This document shows, piece by piece, positions 27,573-35,296 of a stretch of 64,000 nt of DNA. The position numbers and the translations under genes are program-made. This stretch comes from an uncultured Sphingobacteriaceae bacterium. GTDB taxonomy: Bacteria; Bacteroidota; Bacteroidia; Sphingobacteriales; Sphingobacteriaceae. Under the pieces are notes generated by a model. That model was not told the origin of the DNA. It did no database searches and saw only the letters and a program-made list of their open reading frames with translations. Every line of letters begins with the position of its first letter. Within the stretch, counting starts at the first letter, position 1. Where the stretch lies: the NCBI GenBank assembly GCA_946480915.1, contig CAMLLO010000020.1, forward strand, positions 1-64,000, given 5' to 3'.

Positions 27573-29024
27573 ATGTTATTTAATTCAATAGAGTTTGTTG
27601 TCTTCTTTGTTATAACCACAGCTTTATTCTATGTATTGCCCCATAAATACAGATGGCTATTATTACTGATTTCCAGCTGTGTTTTTTATATGTACTACAG
27701 TCCCGCATTTATATTAATTCTATTATTTATTATTCTGGTAGATTATTATGCAGGCATCGGAATGGAACGTCTCACGGGAGGCAGACGAAAGACCGTATTT
27801 ATTTTAAGCATTTCAGTCCATCTGCTGCTTTTGGGCTTTTTTAAATATTTAAATTTCACCATCGGAAATATAAATTACTTATTTAATCAATCATATCCAT
27901 TACTGGAAATACTCTTACCCATTGGCTTATCCTTTCATACTTTCCAGGCAATGAGTTACCTCATTGAGGTTTACCAGAAAAATCAAAAGGCCGAAAGGCA
28001 TATGGGCATCTATGGGTTATACATTTTATTTTATCCACAAATTGTGGCCGGTCCCATTGAAAGACCACAAAATTTGTTGCATCAGTTTTATAGAAAATCA
28101 GTATTTAACTATGAGAACGTTGTTTTCGGCTTAAGGCTGATGTTGTGGGGATTAATTAAAAAGATAGTTATTGCAGATCGTTTAACTCTGTTTTCGGACC
28201 CGGTGTTTACCAATTTTGACAACTATCCGGCTATTACCATTTTATTGGGAGTCGTGTTTTTTTCGTTTCAGATATTCTGTGATTTTTCCGGATATTCTGA
28301 TATTGCTCGGGGCGCTGCAAGGGTAATGGGTTACGACTTAATGATTAATTTCAATTATCCTTACCACTCCAGAACCATATCTGAATTTTGGGCGCGCTGG
28401 CATATTTCACTTTCTACCTGGTTTAGAGATTATATTTATAAGCCTTTGGGTGGCAACAGGGTAAACAAATTGCGATTCTTTTTGAATATTCTTATAGTGT
28501 TTCTAGTAAGTGGATTGTGGCATGGAGCTGCATGGACATTTGTTGTTTGGGGATTGCTTAACGGGGTTTATCTAATAAGTGCTGCCGTAACTAGGTCAAT
28601 CAGGGAAAAATTCCTGGCCGGAATTGGTTTAACTAAATTTTCAGCTTTTAATAAAAGTTTGGACATCTTTTTAGTTTTTACACTGATCACATTTAGTTGG
28701 ATATTCTTCAGAGCAGATTCTATAAACCATGCAATGTCAATTCTTACCAAGTTGAGTAATCTGCCATCTGATATTTCTATTCTATTGAAAAACAGGGATA
28801 TAGAATTTTTAAATTTACCTGGTGGAATACCGCGAACTGCAGTATGTATCTTGTTGATTGCTTTTCTAGAAGTAAGCAGACACATTGATGTGAGATATAA
28901 TTTAAGTGTCAGCTTCAAAAGATTACCAGCACTCTTCAGATGGAGTCTGTATTTTTCAGGAGTTTTTATGATAGTTTTCTTAGGGGCATTTCATAATAAT
29001 TCATTTATCTATTTTCAGTTCTAA
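27573..29024 (+). CDS. MBOAT-family membrane O-acyltransferase (AlgI-like)
   Basis: A 483-aa polytopic inner-membrane protein with about ten hydrophobic segments. Family marks include GLSFHTFQAMSYLIEVYQ, YPQIVAGPIERP, FFSFQIFCDFSGYSDIARG, EFWARWHISLSTWFRDYIY and the invariant catalytic His in SGLWHGAAWTFVVWG. Such proteins pass acyl groups, usually acetyl, across the membrane to a partner that acetylates an exported polysaccharide. The next gene overlaps its stop codon by one base (TAATG), so the two are translationally coupled. Target polysaccharide unknown. Confidence 0.92.
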   Translation: MLFNSIEFVVFFVITTALFYVLPHKYRWLLLLISSCVFYMYYSPAFILILLFIILVDYYAGIGMERLTGGRRKTVFILSISVHLLLLGFFKYLNFTIGNINYLFNQSYPLLEILLPIGLSFHTFQAMSYLIEVYQKNQKAERHMGIYGLYILFYPQIVAGPIERPQNLLHQFYRKSVFNYENVVFGLRLMLWGLIKKIVIADRLTLFSDPVFTNFDNYPAITILLGVVFFSFQIFCDFSGYSDIARGAARVMGYDLMINFNYPYHSRTISEFWARWHISLSTWFRDYIYKPLGGNRVNKLRFFLNILIVFLVSGLWHGAAWTFVVWGLLNGVYLISAAVTRSIREKFLAGIGLTKFSAFNKSLDIFLVFTLITFSWIFFRADSINHAMSILTKLSNLPSDISILLKNRDIEFLNLPGGIPRTAVCILLIAFLEVSRHIDVRYNLSVSFKRLPALFRWSLYFSGVFMIVFLGAFHNNSFIYFQF

Positions 29025-30019
29025 TGAAGACGTTTTGTTTAAAAGCTATACTTTTTAGTTTTATTACTTGCATCTCTTTAATCCTATTGGATGTTGTAAT
29101 AACGAAAGGTCTCAGATTAGAAAAGCAGTCGAATCTTGGAGTCTGGAATTCCATCTATGAAAGTAAAATAAACTCAGATATAATTATTAATGGCTCTTCA
29201 AGGGCCGTTTACCATATTGACCCCCTCATTGTAACTAAGCTATTGAATAAAAGTTCCTATAACTTGGGGATGGATGGACAAATGTTCGAAATTCAATACT
29301 GCAGGTTTAAGATTTTTTTGGAGCATAATCCCCCTCCTAAAATTGTAATTCAATCTGTAGATTGTCACACCCTATGTAAAACAAAGGGAATCTATGATTA
29401 TCAACAATTTCTACCTTTTCTTCAGGACAGTATTATGAAAAATACGCTCATTGAGCTGGAAGGTTTAAGTAAAAATGATTTCGAGATACCAATGGCCAGA
29501 TATGCTGGAGAATTTAAGTTGATGTCGCATGCTTTAAAACTTTTAATCGGCCAGGGGGATAATTCTTCTGATCGGTATAATGGATTTGAAGCACAAAATA
29601 AGATTTGGAATAGTGATCTTGCGGCCGCAAAAAGACTATACCCAAAAAAACTTGAATATATTCTGGATAAAAGAGTTGTCAAACTATTTGAAAAATATAT
29701 TCAATACTGTAAGAGTAATAATATTGAGCTCATTCTTGTTTATACCCCGGAATATTTAGAGGGGCAAAAGTTTATAAAAAATCGACGTGATATAATCACT
29801 CTTTATGAAAAAATTGCGGCTAAGTACCAGATTCCCTTCCTAAACTACTCTGCATCCAAAGTATCACAAAACAGGAACCTTTTTTATAATGCACTGCATT
29901 TAAACAAATATGGAGCGCAATTATTTTCTACGGAATTAGCAATTGATCTTCAGAAATTAAATAAAGAAAAAAAAAGATCCGACTCTTTCACCTATAATAT
30001 GGGGCAGACTTATAATTAG
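29024..30019 (+). CDS. SGNH-hydrolase-like partner of the MBOAT protein
   Basis: A 331-aa protein with one N-terminal membrane anchor (about residues 8-25), placing the rest in the periplasm. IIINGSSRAVYHIDP has the GxS pattern of SGNH hydrolase block I, and NLFYNALHLNKYGAQLFS carries the C-terminal His of the family (HLN). It is encoded with a one-base overlap after the MBOAT gene, as AlgJ/AlgX-like partners often are. It probably completes O-acetyl transfer to a glycan. Catalytic competence is not certain, since block III is unclear. Confidence 0.72.
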   Translation: MKTFCLKAILFSFITCISLILLDVVITKGLRLEKQSNLGVWNSIYESKINSDIIINGSSRAVYHIDPLIVTKLLNKSSYNLGMDGQMFEIQYCRFKIFLEHNPPPKIVIQSVDCHTLCKTKGIYDYQQFLPFLQDSIMKNTLIELEGLSKNDFEIPMARYAGEFKLMSHALKLLIGQGDNSSDRYNGFEAQNKIWNSDLAAAKRLYPKKLEYILDKRVVKLFEKYIQYCKSNNIELILVYTPEYLEGQKFIKNRRDIITLYEKIAAKYQIPFLNYSASKVSQNRNLFYNALHLNKYGAQLFSTELAIDLQKLNKEKKRSDSFTYNMGQTYN

Positions 30020-30154
30020 CACATTTGTGATAATAGCGACACTCTTTATTTCTTTTGTTTTTTTAGTTTTGCCCTGAAAAGCAAATTTCGGAAACTGATT
30101 TGATTTTGCTTGTTCCTATACAAATCCTTAAAACTAAGTACACTTATTACTAAT

Positions 30155-30562
30155 ATGAATCATTGGCTAGTTAAATCAGAACCTTTTAAGTACAGTTGGG
30201 ATAAATTTAATGAGGATAAACGTACATTCTGGGATGGTGTACGCAATTATCAGGCTCGTAACAATCTGAAAGAGATGAAAGTAGGTGATTTGGTTCTTTT
30301 TTATCATAGTAATGAAGGTAAAGCAGTGGTAGGTGTGGCCAAAGTTGTAAAAGAATTCTATCAGGACCCTACTACAGATGATAAAAACTGGGTTGTTGTA
30401 GATTTGGCTCCGGTTGAAACATTAAAACGACCCGTAACCCTGGAAGAAGTTAAAGCTGATGCACGCCTTCAAGAAATTGGCTTGGTAAAACAGGGAAGGT
30501 TATCTGTTATGAGCTTAAAAGCAGAAGAATTTGATAGGATCTTAGAGTTAGCCAATCAATAA
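30155..30562 (+). CDS. EVE-domain protein
   Basis: A 135-aa single EVE (PUA-like) domain protein from ATG 30155; the upstream TTG at 30110 is unlikely. MNHWLVKSEPFKYSW, TFWDGVRNYQARNNLKEMKVGDLVLFYHSN and VVGVAKVVKEFYQDP are the family signatures. EVE domains bind modified bases in DNA or RNA through an aromatic cage. Stand-alone copies are widespread and their physiological role is largely unknown. No restriction or defence genes flank it here, so a housekeeping role is likelier. Confidence 0.9.
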   Translation: MNHWLVKSEPFKYSWDKFNEDKRTFWDGVRNYQARNNLKEMKVGDLVLFYHSNEGKAVVGVAKVVKEFYQDPTTDDKNWVVVDLAPVETLKRPVTLEEVKADARLQEIGLVKQGRLSVMSLKAEEFDRILELANQ

Positions 30563-30629
30563 CATAATCTTATAGATTTATTATTACTAATACACATTAA
30601 GCAGAGATTACTTATATTTGGAGATCATT

Positions 30630-31136
30630 ATGCGAACTTCTCTGCGATTTATTTTTTTTCTCACTTTTCTGACTTTAATAGGGCTTAATTCTCTTTCCGC
30701 ACAAAGCAGACAAAAACGGTATGTGGCTAAAGTTTACACTCTCGATCGGCGCATATTCCAGGGAATTCTAGAATCAGCAGACGACAAAGGTATATATCTA
30801 ACAAGAAAGATTGGCGATACCTCACAATTTATAAATGCTCTTCAGATCAGGGAAATAAAGTTGCGTGCTAAAGGAAAATCGGGAGCGGGAACTTTAATTG
30901 GGTTTATTTCGGGTCTTGCTATCGGCGGAGGTACGGCAGTAGCATTGCAAAACGATGATAAGTTGCAGAATACATTAATAACAGTTGGAGCTGTATTATT
31001 TACATTTACCACAACAGCAATAGGTGGAGCTATTTCAAGCCGTCCGGATGAAGTGATCCATTTAAGCGGCCGTATTGAAGATTATTTGCAGAGACTACAA
31101 CATATTAAATCGTTCGCCCCAAAATCGATCAATTAA
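30630..31136 (+). CDS. Exported protein with glycine-rich membrane segment
   Basis: A 168-aa protein from ATG 30630 with a signal peptide (LRFIFFLTFLTLIGLNSLSAQS, cleavage after Ala near residue 24). Residues about 30-80 look like a small beta-rich domain (VYTLDRRIFQGILESADDKGIYL). They are followed by GAGTLIGFISGLAIGGGTAVAL and a second hydrophobic segment, a glycine-zipper-like pair of helices. I do not recognise the family. Its stop codon overlaps the stop of the convergent thioesterase gene. Confidence 0.6.
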   Translation: MRTSLRFIFFLTFLTLIGLNSLSAQSRQKRYVAKVYTLDRRIFQGILESADDKGIYLTRKIGDTSQFINALQIREIKLRAKGKSGAGTLIGFISGLAIGGGTAVALQNDDKLQNTLITVGAVLFTFTTTAIGGAISSRPDEVIHLSGRIEDYLQRLQHIKSFAPKSIN

Positions 31137-31660
31137 TCTGCTTCGTCAAAGAAAAGCGCTTTAAGTTCTGTCGCATCATTCGGCTTCATTTTGCCAGCTA
31201 AAATCAATCGTAATTGTCTGCGTCTCAAAGCATGGGCAAAGAGATGTCTCTCTTCATCTGTTTCGGGAATTAATTCAGGAACCTTAACTACTTTACCAAC
31301 ATTATCGAGCGCCACAAAAGTATAATAGGCTTCGTTGCTTTTGTTTTTTTCTCCAGTGGGGATATTTTCGGTCCATACTTCCAGTCGCACCTCCATAGAA
31401 GTAGTAAAAGCACGGGTAACCTTTGCACTTATCGTGATAACATCACCCAGTTTGATTGCCTTCTTAAATGAAACATTATCGACAGATGCTGTAACAACAA
31501 TGTGATTGCTATGTTTCTGCGCTGAAATTGCAGCAGCAATATCCATCCAGTGGAGTAAGCGGCCTCCCATGAGATTATTTAGAGTGTTCGTATCGTTTGG
31601 AAGAACCAGCTCATTCATTATGGTAAACGACTCACTGGCTGTTTTAGATTCGATAGTCAT
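31133..31660 (-). CDS. Acyl-CoA thioesterase, hotdog fold (YciA/BFIT-like)
   Basis: A 175-aa cytoplasmic hotdog-fold enzyme hydrolysing acyl-CoA to free acid and CoA. The family pattern is clear: LPNDTNTLNNLMGGRLLHWMDIAAAISAQKHS with the catalytic Asn/Asp region, then VSFKKAIKLGDVITISAKVT and YTFVALDNVGKVVKVP. It is transcribed towards the exported-protein gene, and the two stop codons overlap in TTAA. The C-terminal extension of about 30 charged residues (RRRQLRLILAGKM) is usual in this phylum. Confidence 0.88.
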   Translation of the reverse strand: MTIESKTASESFTIMNELVLPNDTNTLNNLMGGRLLHWMDIAAAISAQKHSNHIVVTASVDNVSFKKAIKLGDVITISAKVTRAFTTSMEVRLEVWTENIPTGEKNKSNEAYYTFVALDNVGKVVKVPELIPETDEERHLFAHALRRRQLRLILAGKMKPNDATELKALFFDEAD

Positions 31661-31697
31661 GCCCTAAATATATGGATAGCGGGAGAAATATAATGAA

Positions 31698-32990
31698 CTA
31701 ATTTCTAACTTCAGAAAAACCAACGAGTTCATCCCATCTTCCGCCAGGTTTATGAAAGTAAAAGAAAATCTGATAGCTGTTCTTCGTCTGGTAAAATGAC
31801 CCCTCAAATGGTTGCGGATCCACACTATTATTATCTGCCCAAACATACTGGTAATCGTAAACTCCTTGTTTTACAAACATGCTTCCATAAAATCTACGCC
31901 GGGCAGCATTGTATGTCATCCTGTTTTCTTCCTTCAGCTGATAATCGTTAAACTTGCCCACAATGTAAGCTTGTCCGTCAGAAGAGGGTTGATCAGAAAC
32001 CAATTCCAACTTAATAGTTGCATAATCTGCATCAGTTCTGTTATTTCTTCCTTCCTGACTTCTTATGTAAAAGGCACCATTTTCGTCATAATTGAAAGTA
32101 TACCCAATGCCGCTAAGGTTTGGATCAGGAAGTAGCTGAACGATGTTCACAGAATCGCGAAATATCTTGGCCACCCGTTCTGTCTGAAAACGTAAGCTTC
32201 GAAGGTCAAATCTTCTGAATTCATTTCCTCCTGGAAAATCAAAGGTTCGGATATCGTTATAAATCAATTGGTTCTGTCTTACATAAGCGGCCCTTTCGGC
32301 CCATTTGGCATTGTCGAAACGCCCATTCTGCATTACCATCGTTTTTACATCAACATAAGGATTCTGTATGTTAAGCTGCGGATGATTTACTATAAAGTTC
32401 ACCTTCTGATTCTTTTCGCGTAATGACACCTGATTGCTTGCCACGATTTCCGCAGCTATAGTAACAATTGGATTAACTACAAAGAACCGGCGGCTGAGTA
32501 CAAGCTTGCGCTGATCTCCGTCTTCGAAAACCTTCAGGAGATAATTGCCCGATATTTTGGGCTTTATGCTGAAATTCGGGAGAGTCAGCTCGTAATGCGT
32601 GAACTTTTGCAGAGTATTAAATGAAAAACTATAGTCATTAATTCGGTCCTCGGTGAAGTTTTCAAGGTAATCAATAGGCGAGAGATGACTGCTGTTCCAA
32701 CTGGCATCACAATGCTCAATCGTATAGGACAGATTTCGGCTGCCCGCTCGCAAATCATCGAAAGTCAGCATCAGTTCGTCAGTCGATCCTAGCGTGATAA
32801 TTGGCAGGGATTGCTCTTTTACCCTGTTATAAAACTCAACGCTTTTTATGGATGATAGATAAGAATGATCCTGATAAATCAGAGTCTGTGTTGTAGCCGA
32901 CGCATTTGAACCGGATGATTGTGACGCTTGCTGAACCGTGCAGGATGCAAGCAGCAGGGCTAAAAATAATAAAGGAGTATTTTTTTTCAT
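31698..32990 (-). CDS. DUF5103 lipoprotein, type IX secretion plug-like
   Basis: A 430-aa lipoprotein with a short signal and lipobox ([11 protein letters not shown], Cys near residue 17). The mature protein is beta-rich: an N-terminal domain with [23 protein letters not shown], and a C-terminal part with [26 protein letters not shown] and [12 protein letters not shown] resembling an early-set beta-sandwich. This is the DUF5103 pattern. A member was described as the plug protein of the type IX secretion translocon. Together with gldC at 44108 it fits a Bacteroidota cell with type IX secretion or gliding components. Confidence 0.8.
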   Translation of the reverse strand: MKKNTPLLFLALLLASCTVQQASQSSGSNASATTQTLIYQDHSYLSSIKSVEFYNRVKEQSLPIITLGSTDELMLTFDDLRAGSRNLSYTIEHCDASWNSSHLSPIDYLENFTEDRINDYSFSFNTLQKFTHYELTLPNFSIKPKISGNYLLKVFEDGDQRKLVLSRRFFVVNPIVTIAAEIVASNQVSLREKNQKVNFIVNHPQLNIQNPYVDVKTMVMQNGRFDNAKWAERAAYVRQNQLIYNDIRTFDFPGGNEFRRFDLRSLRFQTERVAKIFRDSVNIVQLLPDPNLSGIGYTFNYDENGAFYIRSQEGRNNRTDADYATIKLELVSDQPSSDGQAYIVGKFNDYQLKEENRMTYNAARRRFYGSMFVKQGVYDYQYVWADNNSVDPQPFEGSFYQTKNSYQIFFYFHKPGGRWDELVGFSEVRN

Positions 32991-33009
32991 ACTCCTTTAT
33001 TAACACAAA

Positions 33010-34932
33010 TTAAATTGCGGCGTTTTCAAGTTCTAATATTTGTTCAGCCAAAGATTCCCATTCGGTTTGTGCCGTATGCAAATTGTCTTTTGCTAATTTA
33101 TATCTTTCGTTAACGGCATTTAATTTTGCCGGCTCATTATATAAGGTATCATTGCCCAATTCAGTTTCAATATTTCTTATATCTAATTCTAAATCAGCAA
33201 TTTTATCTTCTAATTGCTGCAACGACTGATTTAACTTTTTAAGGTTTTTACTCTTATCATCATTTACAGATGATTTCTCGACAGGCTTGTCTTGTTTCTT
33301 AACTACAGGAGTTGACGGCCTTTCAATAACAGGGGGACGTTTTGATTGCCACTCTTCATATTCGGCATATGTTCCTGGATAAGCTTTGATTTGTTGATTT
33401 TCAATATACCAAATCTTATTCGCCACATTATCAAGAAAATACCTGTCGTGAGATACAGCGATTAATGTGCCTTCATATTGTTGCAGTGCCTGGATCAAAA
33501 TATTCACTGATTGAATATCAAGGTGGTTGGTCGGCTCATCCAGAATGAGGAAATTTGCATCTGCTGTTAATGCTTTTGCTAGCGCAACACGCGACTTTTC
33601 GCCCCCCGACAATACCTTGATTTTCTTAAATGCATCATCTCCGGTGAAGAGGAAGCAGCCTAAAATAGAACGCAACTCAGTTTCTGTGTGTTTTGGAGCG
33701 AAGGCCTGCAGTTCTCTTAAAATCTCGTTCTCTAAATGAAGTGACTCAAGCTGATGCTGAGCAAAAAATGTGGTCGTAACATTATGCCCTGTTTCTGACA
33801 TGCCTTCAAACTCTTTATCGGCACCAGCCACTATACGCAATAATGTAGACTTTCCTTTACCATTGGCTCCGATCAAAGCAATCTTATCGCCTTTTTCGAT
33901 CACCGCATGAGCATCGTTCAAAATCTGTAGATTAGGATATGCTTTACTTACATGCTCCATTCTAACTACATGACGGCCAGATTGTTTACTAAACTTGAAA
34001 CTGAAATTCACACTCGGATTATCATCATCCACATCATCAACTCGTTCCATCTTTTCCAGCGCTTTTATACGAGATTGCGCCATCTTGGCCTTACTTGCTT
34101 TGGCCCTGAAACGCTCAATTAAACGTTCTTCCTGTTTAATTTTAGCTTGTTGGTTTTTATACTGCCCACTTTGGATTTCTTCACGCAGAGCCTTTTCCTC
34201 TAAATAAAAGCTGTAATTACCCGCATAAGGAATGAGTTTTCCTTTACGTGACTCGACGATTTTTTTAACTACCCTGTCTAAGAAATATCTATCGTGAGAT
34301 ACAATTACTATTGCGCCTTCATACGACTGAAGATAGGTTTCAAGCCATTTAATAGAAGGTAAGTCAAGGTGGTTGGTGGGCTCATCCAGTAAAAGAATAT
34401 CCGGAGTTTGTAAAAGGATTTTAGCAAGCATAACCCTCATGCGCCATCCTCCCGAAAAGGTCATTAAATTCCGCTTTTGATCTTCTTCGCTAAAACCTAA
34501 ACCTGCTAAAATTTCGTGAGCTTTAAATTCAATATTATATCCGTCAAGTGCCTCAAATTCATGCTGTTTATCGCTCAGCTTATGAAGTACTTCTTCAGAA
34601 TAATCGGTTTCTAATTTATTGAGTAGAATTTCAATTTCGGTATGAAGCTGATTCTGGCGTTCAAAGGCTTCCATCGCCACATGCAGAATGCTTTTATCGG
34701 TTTGGTAAGAAAGCAAATCCTGGTTAAGGTATCCCATTTTCAGGTCCTTAGCCATCGAAATAGTTCCACTGGTTGGACTATATGCTCCTACAATTATTTT
34801 AAGTAAAGTTGTTTTTCCGGTACCGTTGGCTCCAATAAGTCCAATTTTTTCTCCTGGTTTAATGTGCCAGTTTGCTTCGTCGTACAATGCTCTTGCACCA
34901 ATCTCGAAAGTAAGGTTGTTAATCGCTATCAC
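33010..34932 (-). CDS. ABC-F family ATPase
   Basis: A 640-aa soluble protein with two ABC domains and no membrane segments. Walker A motifs are GANGTGKTT and GANGKGKST; signatures are FSGGWRMRV and LSGGEKSRV. Both Walker B regions read LLDEPTNHLD or ILDEPTNHLD. The arm linker (about 240-320) is charged, and a C-terminal coiled coil (about 560-640) follows, as in Uup-type members. ABC-F proteins act on the ribosome to rescue or adjust peptidyl transfer. The start appears to be GTG at 34932, giving the family-typical MIAINNLTFEIGARALYD. Confidence 0.9.
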   Translation of the reverse strand: MIAINNLTFEIGARALYDEANWHIKPGEKIGLIGANGTGKTTLLKIIVGAYSPTSGTISMAKDLKMGYLNQDLLSYQTDKSILHVAMEAFERQNQLHTEIEILLNKLETDYSEEVLHKLSDKQHEFEALDGYNIEFKAHEILAGLGFSEEDQKRNLMTFSGGWRMRVMLAKILLQTPDILLLDEPTNHLDLPSIKWLETYLQSYEGAIVIVSHDRYFLDRVVKKIVESRKGKLIPYAGNYSFYLEEKALREEIQSGQYKNQQAKIKQEERLIERFRAKASKAKMAQSRIKALEKMERVDDVDDDNPSVNFSFKFSKQSGRHVVRMEHVSKAYPNLQILNDAHAVIEKGDKIALIGANGKGKSTLLRIVAGADKEFEGMSETGHNVTTTFFAQHQLESLHLENEILRELQAFAPKHTETELRSILGCFLFTGDDAFKKIKVLSGGEKSRVALAKALTADANFLILDEPTNHLDIQSVNILIQALQQYEGTLIAVSHDRYFLDNVANKIWYIENQQIKAYPGTYAEYEEWQSKRPPVIERPSTPVVKKQDKPVEKSSVNDDKSKNLKKLNQSLQQLEDKIADLELDIRNIETELGNDTLYNEPAKLNAVNERYKLAKDNLHTAQTEWESLAEQILELENAAI

Positions 34933-35060
34933 GGCGCGAATTTACGATTTTTATAGATGAATTTTTGAAGGCGAAACCAAACACTTACTATTGGTCGAAT
35001 AAATGCGCCAGATTCCTGTATCAGAGCGCATTGTAATCCAGCGAAGCTGATATATTTTTC

Positions 35061-35147
35061 TTATTTATTGAACCATTTGATTATGCTGTTAACGCATAAA
35101 GCTTTTACAACTAAACCAGCAAGTTTAAGATTTAATAATGTTTTCAT
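35061..35147 (-). CDS. Possible 28-aa small protein
   Basis: An ATG-started frame encodes a short basic, amphipathic peptide (begins MKTLLNLKLAGLVVKAL, ends IKWFNK). The hydrophobic stretch and Lys content resemble small membrane-active peptides, but a frame of this length can arise by chance. Called only as a candidate. Confidence 0.22.
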   Translation of the reverse strand: MKTLLNLKLAGLVVKALCVNSIIKWFNK

Positions 35148-35260
35148 GGTTTCACCAATATATAGCTAAATTAACTGTTTCTCATGAAAAATATTGTAAG
35201 CCTATTTCAGCAAATATTTCATTTGCCATCTTCTGGCCTTAAAAACTAAACTTAAAAAGT

Positions 35261-35268
35261 TATTTTTG
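35261..35268 (+). promoter_or_regulatory. Putative -7 element of valS
   Basis: TATTTTTG matches the Bacteroidota -7 consensus TAnnTTTG, 28 bp before the ATG at 35297. No convincing -33 TTTG at the usual distance. Confidence 0.5.
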
Positions 35269-35296
35269 CCATCCCTTTTCAGAAGGCAATTTGAAT

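Larger units (their letters stand above)
34933..35296. other. Divergent intergenic region upstream of valS
   Basis: A 364-bp gap between the divergent ABC-F and valS genes. It holds a likely valS promoter element (TATTTTTG at 35261-35268) and a possible 28-codon minus-strand reading frame (35061-35147). No tRNA-binding T-box or other riboswitch was recognised. Confidence 0.5.

Noticed and set aside
30155..30562. EVE-domain gene as part of a defence system
   Set aside because: Flanking genes are an SGNH-like protein and an exported protein; no nuclease or methyltransferase partner.
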